Below, piece after piece: positions 6,637-13,825 of a DNA stretch of 26,151 nt (its first letter is position 1; the number at the start of each line of letters is the position of its first letter). A program made the position numbers and the translations under genes. The notes under the pieces are model-generated. The model was not told the origin of the DNA. It saw nothing but the letters and a program-made list of their open reading frames with translations, and ran no database searches. This DNA is from a virus, in the IMG/VR virus record IMGVR_UViG_3300044940_000039, positions 1-26,151 of that record; one strand, 5' to 3'.

Positions 6637-7200
6637 TTAGGGGCTTGCTATCGTCGGATTGCCCTCCACCTCTCCAAAGTTGCTCACCGGCCAGAAAAAG
6701 ACTCCATTATCGACTTGAAGCCTCACGTTTCGAATTTCACTGGTGGATGAACCGGTGTTGCGATGCTGCAAAAAAACCAGATCACCGGGCTGCACGTGCA
6801 AATCATAGGTCTTTGCGACAAATGTCGTTCCACCTTGGCTAATCGTCGTCAGCACACTAGAGGTGCGAGCCCGGCGGCGGTAAATGCGAACCTCGGAAGT
6901 ATTGTTGACGTTTACCCTATGTTCAAAGGCAATTCTGATAGTGCCCTCCTGAATGAAGGCCAGATTGAAATCCGGGACAGTGACAAAAGTTGTGTTCGAT
7001 ACAGAATGCACCGTATCTGCCCGCATTCGAATTGACGTGCCGGGGGTCAGCCTTTCCAATGCTGACAGCAAAAGACGCGGGGCACCTGGTGCGCCTTCCG
7101 CGATGGCAATCGGGTTGTCCCGCAACGCCTGAATCGTCGTTGCGAACGGTTTGGCCCCCACGGCCACCAACGCATTGGAAATATTGGTATATCCCGGCAT
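6637..7200 (-). CDS. Putative minor tail protein downstream of the hub
   Basis: Starting at ATG 7200 (one-base TGATG overlap with the hub gene), the product has 187 residues; GTG 7209 is an in-frame alternative. An N-terminal helical region (NISNALVAVGAKPFATTIQALRD) is followed by a beta-rich C-terminal half (TTFVTVPDFNLAFIQ, IRIAFEHRVNVN, TSEVRIYRRRA, GDLVFLQHRN). The pattern suits a virion protein at the tail tip, perhaps a fibre anchor or a capping beta-sandwich. The gene lies between the hub and the small adaptor genes. Its DNA is noticeably more AT-rich than its neighbours, which suggests separate acquisition. Confidence 0.8.
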   Translation of the reverse strand: MPGYTNISNALVAVGAKPFATTIQALRDNPIAIAEGAPGAPRLLLSALERLTPGTSIRMRADTVHSVSNTTFVTVPDFNLAFIQEGTIRIAFEHRVNVNNTSEVRIYRRRARTSSVLTTISQGGTTFVAKTYDLHVQPGDLVFLQHRNTGSSTSEIRNVRLQVDNGVFFWPVSNFGEVEGNPTIASP

Positions 7201-8915
7201 CACACCCACCCGTATGGCAATTCGTTCCCGGCCCCGTCCGTGCCGTCCACGTCAACCCAGCCGCCAATCTCGGTGACCGGTCGTGTCTCGGTATCGGCGA
7301 CCCACTCCCAGAGCAGGCCGCCACTCTCGTTGTCCTCGGCCTGGAACCTGTATCTGTGCCCCTGAACGACGGTTTCCGCGCTCGTTATCAGCCACGGCTC
7401 GACCGTCTCCGCCCCCGTCGCGTCCACGCGCAGAAAATGCCGAATCTGCAGCACGTCGCCGGTCCAGCACGTCGGAATATCCCTGGCGGTCAGGTCGAAC
7501 GTGATATAGCGCCGCACGTCCCGGAACCTCAGCAGATACGCGCTCGCCAGGGTGCGCGCGATAACTGCGGTGTTCACCCAGCGACAGAAAATTTCGCGAA
7601 CGGCCGGCTCGCCGTATTGCCGTTCCTTGTCCACGTCTATTGCCGCCTCGGCGTTGGCGAAATTGGATTTGTCGCTCAGGCTCAGCGTCGGATTTCTCGG
7701 GTTGTAGTAGACGTAGACCTGACTCGCGCGGCGCTCCGGTTTCTCCTCGATCGCCACGCTATCAGAGATCAGGTGTGCCTCCTGTGTCAGCGTGTTAGGC
7801 GCGTAGTTCGGGCGCTGGGCCCTGTAGATGATCTGCTGAATCCGCTCGTCCCACCAGATATTGACCAGCGCCTGCTGACAGAGCTCGCCGAGCAGGCGCT
7901 GCACCGGGACAGGATCCGAGATATGCGCAGTGAACCGATACAGTTCGCGCCACTCGCTCTGCTCCTGGTCCCACGCGGGTTTGTCGATATACGCGGTTGG
8001 AATCCCGCCCCACACCGTGAGCAGATCGTAAACGATATCGGCAGCCGGGGTGTCAACGTACGACAGAACACGCTGAACCCGATCCGACTGATTGTGCGCA
8101 GCCGCCGTCGTGCCGAGGCGGCCGCGGACAACGCCCGTGAACTGGATATTTGTTCCAGATACCGCGCGCGCGGAATAGGAAACAATCTCGTTGTTGATCC
8201 GCAGGTGCCCGGACGTGGGGTAATCGTCGAGAACCGCCCCGGCCACCTCGAACGAGGTGACGGTCGCGTCCATACCGGTTGCCAGCGCACCGGGAGACAG
8301 AGCCGGCGCGGTCACGTTCGTGTCGGTGACCCGGCGCAGAACATCTTTCGCCGTGATTCGGACCTGCGAACGGAATGCGTCGATTTTCTCGATCACATAC
8401 TCGCGCCTGATCATTTCGGACAGTTCGTCGCCGAAATAGCCGTCATAGATCCGCAGGACGTAGCCCACGTGGTAGGGGTGACGCGCCAGCCATTTCGTCC
8501 AGAAACTCCCGCGCGAAACAGGGTCGTAATCACGGGTATCAGGATACGGGTCGTATCCGACGTCGTTCGACGGGAAATCCCTGATCGTGACCTCGGCAAC
8601 AGCGCGCAGTCCCAGCGGCTGTATATCGTCGTTACCGGCCCCCACGTTCAGCACGGTCGGGGCGGTCTGCACGTCAATCAGCGCCGGTATCGCCGTGCCC
8701 GGCTGGAACCCGCTCGGCAGCGCACGGTTCGCGGCGGGCGCGACAAACCGCGTGACGTAGGTGTCGGTCAGGTCGAGCGCAGGCAGGAATCTGCACGTTG
8801 CGTCGGTGTTGAAGCAGCGCTGACCGCTCGCCATACACGGAGCGACGCCGAACGTGCGACTGCACCTCGGCTCGACGATCTCCACCACCTGCAATGGTTC
8901 GCGCGCGAACGTCAC
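7200..8915 (-). CDS. Tail hub / central baseplate protein with Cys cluster
   Basis: The 571-residue protein lies two genes after the tape measure, where siphovirus baseplate hubs are found. It has strand-rich domains and long segments such as YVLRIYDGYFGDELSEMIRREYVIEKIDAF and QVYVYYNPRN. Near the N-terminus, cysteines at residues 18, 27, 34 and 41 form C-x8-C-x6-C-x6-C around TFGVAPC and FNTDATC. The same type of motif occurs in lambda gpL-like and GTA hub-associated proteins, where such cysteines hold an iron-sulfur cluster; here that is an inference. The start overlaps the upstream gene by four bases. The protein probably forms the ring through which DNA leaves the tail. Confidence 0.88.
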   Translation of the reverse strand: MTFAREPLQVVEIVEPRCSRTFGVAPCMASGQRCFNTDATCRFLPALDLTDTYVTRFVAPAANRALPSGFQPGTAIPALIDVQTAPTVLNVGAGNDDIQPLGLRAVAEVTIRDFPSNDVGYDPYPDTRDYDPVSRGSFWTKWLARHPYHVGYVLRIYDGYFGDELSEMIRREYVIEKIDAFRSQVRITAKDVLRRVTDTNVTAPALSPGALATGMDATVTSFEVAGAVLDDYPTSGHLRINNEIVSYSARAVSGTNIQFTGVVRGRLGTTAAAHNQSDRVQRVLSYVDTPAADIVYDLLTVWGGIPTAYIDKPAWDQEQSEWRELYRFTAHISDPVPVQRLLGELCQQALVNIWWDERIQQIIYRAQRPNYAPNTLTQEAHLISDSVAIEEKPERRASQVYVYYNPRNPTLSLSDKSNFANAEAAIDVDKERQYGEPAVREIFCRWVNTAVIARTLASAYLLRFRDVRRYITFDLTARDIPTCWTGDVLQIRHFLRVDATGAETVEPWLITSAETVVQGHRYRFQAEDNESGGLLWEWVADTETRPVTEIGGWVDVDGTDGAGNELPYGWV

Positions 8916-9706
8916 CCCAGATACCCCGTCACTGGCAGGCTGACCTGCACGTGGTTGAGCACCCCCATATACTCTGGCGCTGGCGCAGTATCAGTCCAGC
9001 ACCAGGCCACGCTTTCCGGCATCCTGAGCGGGTTCTGGATCAGACCGAACGGCGTTTGCGGCAGCGACAGCGCGAACGGCTCGAACTCGGCCCGATACCA
9101 GTCGTCAGTCAGGTTGGACCACTCCAGGGTGGCCGTCTGCGCCTGCCGCTGGATCACCCGACCAAGCCACTGCCCTGTCTCGCTGATCGCGTGCCGCGTC
9201 TCGACAGCCCGGTTCAACCCGATCGGGCGGACACCAGCCAGCATCGCGCGCTGCATCTGCAATGCCTTGCCCCACCGGATGATGCCGATCTGAGCGTCCA
9301 CACCTGAGCCGCTGACGGTGATCCGAACCCGGCGAATTACATGCGCCGCGCCGGCCCCGGTGTTGAACATCACCGCAATCGTCGAATTGTCGGTCGGGCC
9401 AACCGTGGCCCGCGTCGTGAAACCGCCGCCCGTAGTGGCCGATGTTTGAACAGTGACCGTGCGGCCCGCCAAATTGTGCGCCGCGATGAACAGGGTATCC
9501 ACTTCCGCGGCCGCAGCCGTTTCCAGCGTCCAGTCCGCCGGCAGGGCACCGCATGACCACCGTTGAAAGGTGTAGTCGTTTGCGGCCAATTCCGGGTCAG
9601 CCCCGTCACCAGTAATTGTGCCGGACACAGGATTCCACAGGATCCGGGCACAATTCAGGGGACGATTGTTCGACCCGACGGTGTAATTTGACAGATCCAG
9701 TGTCAC
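8912..9706 (-). CDS. Putative distal tail protein
   Basis: I place the start at GTG 9706, overlapping the tape-measure stop as GTGA, which gives 264 residues. The open frame extends further upstream inside the tape-measure gene, but that part is a shadow. The product is beta-rich (LAGRTVTVQTSATTGGG, TRATVGPTDNSTIAVMFN, IRRVRITVSG) and ends with segments typical of tail structural proteins (FALSLPQTPFGLIQNP). Its position between tape measure and hub matches the distal tail (Dit) protein, which links the tail tube to the hub. Direct family recognition is weak, so the call is by gene order and composition. Confidence 0.83.
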   Translation of the reverse strand: MTLDLSNYTVGSNNRPLNCARILWNPVSGTITGDGADPELAANDYTFQRWSCGALPADWTLETAAAAEVDTLFIAAHNLAGRTVTVQTSATTGGGFTTRATVGPTDNSTIAVMFNTGAGAAHVIRRVRITVSGSGVDAQIGIIRWGKALQMQRAMLAGVRPIGLNRAVETRHAISETGQWLGRVIQRQAQTATLEWSNLTDDWYRAEFEPFALSLPQTPFGLIQNPLRMPESVAWCWTDTAPAPEYMGVLNHVQVSLPVTGYLG

Positions 9707-11598
9707 GACGACGTCACCGTTGCGACGATATTCGCGCCGTTCCGGCGCGCAGTGTTCAGCTGCTCGGCCAGGCTGCGAGCAAATCGCTCGCCGTATCCGA
9801 AGGGGTCGTTTGTGATCGTGAAATTCAACGTCTGCAACGGCGCCGGGGCCGGTTGGCCACCGCCACCAGACGCCACGCGACCGCCACCACCACCGCCGCC
9901 GGGCGTGACCGATTTGATATTGCGAACCGCACCAAGGCCCGTTGCCAGCACCTTTGCAAATGCCGCCAGGTTTTTGGGGAACGGCAATTTCAGAGCCTCG
10001 GACGCACCAGTCCACGCGTTGATCAGCGCCTGGGCAATCGCGAACTTTTTCGACCCGCCAAACAGCGTTCCAAGAGAGTCAAGAATGCTCGACACCGTAT
10101 TGTCAGTGGCAGCCACGGCTCCGCCCCCGATATTTTCGACGGACTGCCGGACAATTTCCTGACTCTCGGCGATCCCCTGAGCCAGACCGGCGCCTATTTC
10201 GTTGCCAATTCGCTGGAATACACGGGAGGGCGATTGAATTTCGAGCAGATCGCGCATCCATTGAGGCAACAATTCGGTCAAGCCGAAAATCATTGCCTTC
10301 AATTCCTCCCATTTCTGTTTGATCCCGTCGATCAGACCCTGGATCATGTCCGAGCCAATTTGCAGCAATTGGCTGGGCAGCGTCTTGACGAATGTCATGA
10401 ATTCGTCGAATTTCGTGCGCATCCACTCGACGGCGCCGGTAACAGCCTGTTTTGCCTGATCGGAGAAATTCTGTATCGCGGCCAGTGCGTCGTTGAACGC
10501 CGTGCTGATGAAATCGGCGGCCTGCCCGATAATCGCCTTTATTTCGTCGCCCCACATCGTCCAGGCAGTTACCAGCAGCGTGGCAGCCGCAATAAACAGA
10601 CCGATCGGGCCGGTCGCGGCAACGAGGCCCCCAATCGCCTTGGAAACCAGGCCGACGCCAACCAGAATCGGCCCACCGAATCCAAGCGCCGTTCCGATCG
10701 CAGCGGCCGCCTCCTGAACCGGCGCCGGCAGATCGGCAAACCAGTCAATGACCTCGCCGATTTTCGTGGTAATCCTGCTGAGAGCGGGGATGACCTTGTT
10801 GATTATCGCCGGGAGCAGCACATTCGTGAATACCGGCAGCAATTCGTTGGCGATCGCGATTTTCAGGCCGTCGAATCCCTTCTGGATCTCGTCGAGTTGA
10901 TCCCCGAACTGCTCCGAAGCGGCGAGCGCGTCGTCGCTCATCACGATTCCGAGTTCCCGCGCGCGATCGCGCAGAGACGCGACAGATCCAGCGGCGCCGG
11001 AGAGTTTGGGGCCGAGATCGGCACCGGATCGCCCCAGTATCTGCGTTGCAATCGCGGCAGCGGCGGCCGGATCCGTTGTCTCGGAGAGTTTCGCGATAAA
11101 CGCGTCGAACGCCTGTTCGGTCGTGACGGCCCCAGCCGCGATTTGCGATTGCGAAATTCCGATCTGCTCGAACGCCGCGATTGCCGTTTTCGAGCCATTC
11201 TGCGCCTCGCCCAGCAATCTCGTCACGCGGGTCATACCGGACGCCAATTCAGACTCGGATACAGCGGCCACCTGCTCTAGAGCAAATCGCATTTCCTGGA
11301 AATACTGGCCGGAGACACCGGCCCCTCGCGCGGCTTTCGCCGTCTCGTCGCCCGCCGCCGCGACGCCCTTGGTGAACGCAAACGCAGCGCCCGTAGCTGC
11401 CGTGATCCCGGCAGTGACCGCGGACAGGGATTTGCCCAGACTGATTGTGCGATTGCCGAATTGGTTCAGGCCGCGAGCGGCGCGGTCAGCCGCACCACCG
11501 AGCCCGCCCAGCGCAGCCTCGCCACGCCTTGTGGCGTTGACAAGCGGCCCGATGTCGGCTGTGACATCGATCGCGATCTCGCCCACAACTTTCGTCAC
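9703..11598 (-). CDS. Tail tape measure protein
   Basis: The 631-residue protein sets tail length and is later ejected. It begins VVGEIAIDVTADIGPLVNAT, a typical tape-measure opening, followed by long alanine-rich helices. A strongly hydrophobic region spans about residues 300-348 (IGTALGFGGPILVGVGLV, PIGLFIAAATLLVTAW) and could insert into the inner membrane. A C-terminal segment with SPSRVFQRIGNEIGAGLAQG is characteristic of the family. Near residues 575-593 there are Gly-runs. At about 0.15 nm per helical residue, it predicts a tail of roughly 90-95 nm. GTG 11598 overlaps the chaperone stop as GTGA, which fits translational coupling. Confidence 0.97.
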   Translation of the reverse strand: MTKVVGEIAIDVTADIGPLVNATRRGEAALGGLGGAADRAARGLNQFGNRTISLGKSLSAVTAGITAATGAAFAFTKGVAAAGDETAKAARGAGVSGQYFQEMRFALEQVAAVSESELASGMTRVTRLLGEAQNGSKTAIAAFEQIGISQSQIAAGAVTTEQAFDAFIAKLSETTDPAAAAAIATQILGRSGADLGPKLSGAAGSVASLRDRARELGIVMSDDALAASEQFGDQLDEIQKGFDGLKIAIANELLPVFTNVLLPAIINKVIPALSRITTKIGEVIDWFADLPAPVQEAAAAIGTALGFGGPILVGVGLVSKAIGGLVAATGPIGLFIAAATLLVTAWTMWGDEIKAIIGQAADFISTAFNDALAAIQNFSDQAKQAVTGAVEWMRTKFDEFMTFVKTLPSQLLQIGSDMIQGLIDGIKQKWEELKAMIFGLTELLPQWMRDLLEIQSPSRVFQRIGNEIGAGLAQGIAESQEIVRQSVENIGGGAVAATDNTVSSILDSLGTLFGGSKKFAIAQALINAWTGASEALKLPFPKNLAAFAKVLATGLGAVRNIKSVTPGGGGGGGRVASGGGGQPAPAPLQTLNFTITNDPFGYGERFARSLAEQLNTARRNGANIVATVTSS

Positions 11599-11783
11599 CA
11601 GATCGGACCCCTAGGATTCCCGCGCAGCGCCTCGATTATAGCACGCCTGTCCTCGCGGGACAGGCTGCGGCTCGACTTCGTGTTGTCGGCGACCAGCCAC
11701 CAGAAATGACGCGGTGGTAGCCGCCAGAACTCGGAGGGCGCTATCCCGAGCTGTTTGACCGCGACACAGAACGCGGTCCTCAC
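11595..11783 (-). CDS. Second tail assembly chaperone (GTA/TAC-like), 62 aa
   Basis: The 62-residue product contains FCVAVKQLGIAPSEFWRLPPRHFWWLVAD-type features: a helical start followed by the FWRLPPRHFWWL pattern of small tail-assembly proteins located just before the tape measure in GTA-like and related siphophage clusters. The GTG start at 11783 overlaps the stop of the upstream chaperone as GTGA. It may be translated by reinitiation, as an extension of the upstream protein by -1 frameshifting (see 11795-11803), or by both. In lambda the equivalent pair is G and GT, which coat and deliver the tape measure during tail assembly. Confidence 0.85.
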   Translation of the reverse strand: MRTAFCVAVKQLGIAPSEFWRLPPRHFWWLVADNTKSSRSLSREDRRAIIEALRGNPRGPIW

Positions 11784-12157
11784 GAAGCCGAATTCTCCCC
11801 CGGCGGGGGACCGTCATCCTCGACCTCCGGGGCGCCCTCGAACAGCACCTGAATCAACTGCTGGACCGCTCGCGTCGCAAACAGTTGTTCAGCCTCGGAT
11901 TTGTCCACGCCCTGACGAACCGCGCGCGCAATCGAGCGGTCGATTTCCCGTTTGACCTCGGCGTCCGAAACCCTGGCACCGGCAAACCGGAGCAGCGTGC
12001 CCATTGCCCTGGCGAGCAGGAAAAATTTCGGGTTGTTCCCCCAGCTCGCGATCTGCGCCAGAGTGACAACCTCCTCGACTGCGGCGCCGGCCTCGAACGC
12101 CCGGCTCTCGGGGATTCGGAACTGCTGGCCACGCCAATTCAGGACGATATCTGCCAT
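11780..12157 (-). CDS. Tail assembly chaperone (gpG-like)
   Basis: The 125-residue product begins MADIVLNWRGQQFRIPESRAFEAG, a short strand-rich segment, and continues with helices (EEVVTLAQIASWG, PKFFLLARAMGTLLRFAG, AEVKREIDRSIARAVRQG). It ends in a Pro/Gly/Asp-rich linker (EVEDDGPPPGENSAS). Size, position between tail tube and tape measure, and the overlapping second frame match the first of the two tail assembly chaperones of lambda-like phages. The flexible end looks like a linker that could lead into the second domain after frameshifting. The start overlaps the tail-tube stop by one base (TAATG). Confidence 0.87.
   Translation of the reverse strand: MADIVLNWRGQQFRIPESRAFEAGAAVEEVVTLAQIASWGNNPKFFLLARAMGTLLRFAGARVSDAEVKREIDRSIARAVRQGVDKSEAEQLFATRAVQQLIQVLFEGAPEVEDDGPPPGENSAS
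11795..11803 (-). other. Candidate -1 frameshift site in the chaperone pair
   Basis: In the upstream chaperone frame the codons here are CCG GGG GAG (Pro119, Gly120, Glu121). A glycine tRNA on GGG can re-pair with GGG one base back. Reading then continues GGA GAA TTC GGC TTC and enters the downstream frame exactly at its GTG codon. The fusion would be about 187 residues. Bases 11796-11810 are a perfect 6-bp inverted repeat around a GGC/GCC centre, so the slip site sits in a small hairpin. This is a geometric argument; the heptamer is not a canonical X-XXY-YYZ sequence. Confidence 0.4.
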
Positions 12158-12564
12158 TACGGTGCCGCCGTGAACGTGATCGGACCGGACGACGCGAGCG
12201 TCGCAGTGATTTCAACCGCCTCGTCGTGGGGAGAGCCGATTTCCACCCCAGACAGGTGGAAATCCCCGGCAATCGTGCCGACGCCCTCGATCCGCAGTTC
12301 GTAATCGTCGAGCAGTGCGCTGGTGGACGGCCCGAGCGAGAGCGAAATCAGGGTCGCGCCGTCCAGCAGGCCGGTCAGTTCGATATCGACCGAACGCAAA
12401 CCAGGCTCGGCGAGCAACGTGCGCCAACCTTGGCTGTCCTTGTCGGTCACGTCGATCGGCTCGTTATTGATCGACAGGCCGTGTTCACGGCCACCCAGGA
12501 TCAGTGTCGCCGACGCACCCGTCCCCTGATACAGGCTGACCCGCCGACCCGCGACTTTCGGCAT
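12157..12564 (-). CDS. Major tail tube protein (TP901-1 family)
   Basis: The 135-residue protein forms the stacked hexameric rings of the tail tube. The central pattern, with NEPIDVTDKDSQGWRTLLAEPG followed by RSVDIELTGLLDG, is typical of the TP901-1/GTA major tail protein family: an IDVT motif, then S..WR.L, then a strand leading to the GLLDG or GxFxD turn. The N-terminal VAGRRVSLYQGTG and C-terminal ITATLASSGPITFTAAP strands fit the tube beta-sandwich. The ribosome site is strong (GAGGAG), as expected for an abundant protein, and a small hairpin lies just upstream. Confidence 0.93.
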   Translation of the reverse strand: MPKVAGRRVSLYQGTGASATLILGGREHGLSINNEPIDVTDKDSQGWRTLLAEPGLRSVDIELTGLLDGATLISLSLGPSTSALLDDYELRIEGVGTIAGDFHLSGVEIGSPHDEAVEITATLASSGPITFTAAP

Positions 12565-12585
12565 GTGTATACACTCCTCTTGATT

Positions 12586-12599
12586 GCGTCTCTCGACGC
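12586..12599 (-). other. GAGA-tetraloop hairpin in the tail-tube leader
   Basis: On the minus-strand RNA this 14-base segment folds as GCGTC-GAGA-GACGC, a 5-bp stem closed by a GNRA-type tetraloop. It is followed by the ribosome site GAGGAG and a 10-bp palindrome (GTGTATACAC, about 12566-12575) directly before the tail-tube ATG. No T-run follows, so it is not an intrinsic terminator. It could protect the mRNA or influence translation of the abundant tube protein; this is speculative. Confidence 0.35.
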
Positions 12600-12627
12600 G
12601 GTTGATCGATAGCCCTGAATCGGGCGG

Positions 12628-13023
12628 CTACACGAATTCGGTCAGTCCGCGATATTCGCAGACGCCGTGAAACGAACCGTCACCCACGCGGGAAACCTGG
12701 GTTGTCTGGCGGCGCAGCAGAATCAGGTTCTGCCCGGATATCGTCAATTCGCCGTGGTGCAGTCTGTCGTAGATCTGCCCCTGGATCAGTTTCGCCTCCC
12801 GCATCGAGCCGGATCTGCTGCGAGTATGTATGCGCGCCACGAAATCGAATCCATTCTGCTCTTTCGTGTCGAACGGGGCAACAATTATCGCGCCAATCTC
12901 CACGTACGGATACGTGGCGGTCGATCCGCCGTCGGTCTCCTGCGGAGCCGAATCGTAAACCCGCAGCCCCAGCGCGGTCAGTGCGTTATAGATGGCACGC
13001 TGGATCTCTAACTCTGCCGACAC
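12628..13023 (-). CDS. Tail completion protein, DUF3168 family
   Basis: The 131-residue protein starts at GTG 13023 and opens with a helix (ELEIQRAIYNALTAL), as in DUF3168 tail completion/terminator proteins. Further signatures are YPYVEIGAII, then a strand with ARIHTRSRSGSMREAKLIQG, and the ending DGSFHGVCEYRGLTEF. These proteins cap the head-proximal end of the tail tube and allow it to join the head. Gene order (head closure, gp10-like, DUF3168, tail tube) is the standard one for HK97-type phages. Confidence 0.93.
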   Translation of the reverse strand: MSAELEIQRAIYNALTALGLRVYDSAPQETDGGSTATYPYVEIGAIIVAPFDTKEQNGFDFVARIHTRSRSGSMREAKLIQGQIYDRLHHGELTISGQNLILLRRQTTQVSRVGDGSFHGVCEYRGLTEFV

Positions 13024-13027
13024 GCCG

Positions 13028-13429
13028 TCACCTGCGTTTTCTGGCCAATCTGCGAACCAGTTTCTCAGTAAAAACAGACAGATAGCGCTGCGCCAACTCA
13101 GATTGGGCCGACATGAGCGCCTTCGTGAACATTGCGTCCTCCCTGCGGTCAGGGCCCTGGCCGTATTCCCGGAACCGCCAATAATAGCTGCGGCCGTCCG
13201 AATTCGCGATCACGTGCGCAACAACACGATCCCGAGATCCTCGTCCGCGTTTGTGGCCGATTCCCCTACGCAGATCACCACTGTCAACCGGCGCGTTCTC
13301 CCTTGCGTCGGCGGCGACTCCCTTTGCCAGCTCAGCCGTGGTCGCGCGCAGCAGATTTCGCGCCTCGTTGGGGGCAATTTCGCGCAAAACCCGATTGACG
13401 TCCGCAATTCCGGTAATTCTGACAGTCAC
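13028..13429 (-). CDS. HK97 gp10-like neck/tail completion protein
   Basis: The 133-residue protein has the pattern of the HK97 gp10 family: a helical N-terminal half (INRVLRE-like region, then NEARNLLRATTAELAKGVAADARENAPVDSGDLRRGI) followed by strands and SYYWRFREYGQGPDRREDAMF, with C-terminal helices. The APVDSGDLRRGI segment is a hallmark of this family. It acts at the head-tail interface during tail joining. The GTG start at 13429 overlaps the previous stop by four bases. The C-terminus is strongly basic (VRRLARKRR). Confidence 0.94.
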   Translation of the reverse strand: MTVRITGIADVNRVLREIAPNEARNLLRATTAELAKGVAADARENAPVDSGDLRRGIGHKRGRGSRDRVVAHVIANSDGRSYYWRFREYGQGPDRREDAMFTKALMSAQSELAQRYLSVFTEKLVRRLARKRR

Positions 13430-13758
13430 GACGCCACCCCCCGCTCCGCCTCGATCACCAGATACAGCGCCCGCCTGGATTCACGGCGTATTCCGCGAAT
13501 GTTGTAGACCACACCATTCCAGACGATCCGATCGGTTTCGTTCACGTCCGACCGATTGTAGATCGTGAAGAGGACCGCGAACGTCGCCGCGATCCGCCCC
13601 TCGACAACCGCCTCCAGCCCCGATTTTGCCCGCACCTCGGCCCACGGCCTCGGATTCCGCTCGAAATCCTGCCAGGTCGTGACCGTCCCGCCGGCGCCGT
13701 CTGGCGTCCGCACCAGGCGCTGCAGAGTAATCCGTTCGCTTAATGCCCCAGCGCCCAA
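13426..13758 (-). CDS. Head closure / head-tail adaptor protein
   Basis: The 110-residue protein belongs to the SPP1 gp16 / HK97 head-closure group. It contains ERITLQR near the start, then TWQDFERNPRPWAEVR, and YNRSDVNETDRIVWNGVVYNIRGIRR, the usual strand-turn-strand core. It plugs the portal channel after packaging and forms the tail attachment site. The start codon is TTG at 13758, preceded by GGAGG at seven bases. An ATG start is not available in this region, and the strong ribosome site makes TTG convincing. Confidence 0.92.
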   Translation of the reverse strand: MGAGALSERITLQRLVRTPDGAGGTVTTWQDFERNPRPWAEVRAKSGLEAVVEGRIAATFAVLFTIYNRSDVNETDRIVWNGVVYNIRGIRRESRRALYLVIEAERGVAS

Positions 13759-13759
13759 G

Positions 13760-13825
13760 TCACGGCCTCCGATATCCGAGCGACTCGATCGGCGCCGAGG
13801 CGGAGAGCGGCAATTCCGGCATCAT
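13760..13825 (-). CDS. Possible 21-aa microgene between connector and head closure
   Basis: An ATG at 13825 overlaps the connector stop as ATGA and opens a 21-codon frame (MMPELPLSASAPIESLGYRRP) that ends just before the head-closure TTG. The GGAGG ribosome site of the next gene is part of this frame. It may serve only to carry ribosomes across the 63-base gap. It is too short to support as a protein; I list it because the overlaps are exact. Confidence 0.25.
   Translation of the reverse strand: MMPELPLSASAPIESLGYRRP

Noticed and set aside
6990-9293. A 767-codon plus-strand open frame opposite the hub and distal tail genes
   Set aside because: Same antisense effect; the composition is implausible and it spans three well-supported minus-strand genes.
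9707-10015. N-terminal extension of the distal tail gene
   Set aside because: It lies inside the tape-measure gene and its residues are low-complexity (Arg/Trp-rich). The GTGA overlap at 9706 marks the real start.
9616-11280. A 554-codon plus-strand open frame opposite the tape measure
   Set aside because: Antisense shadow; the tape measure on the minus strand has all the expected features.
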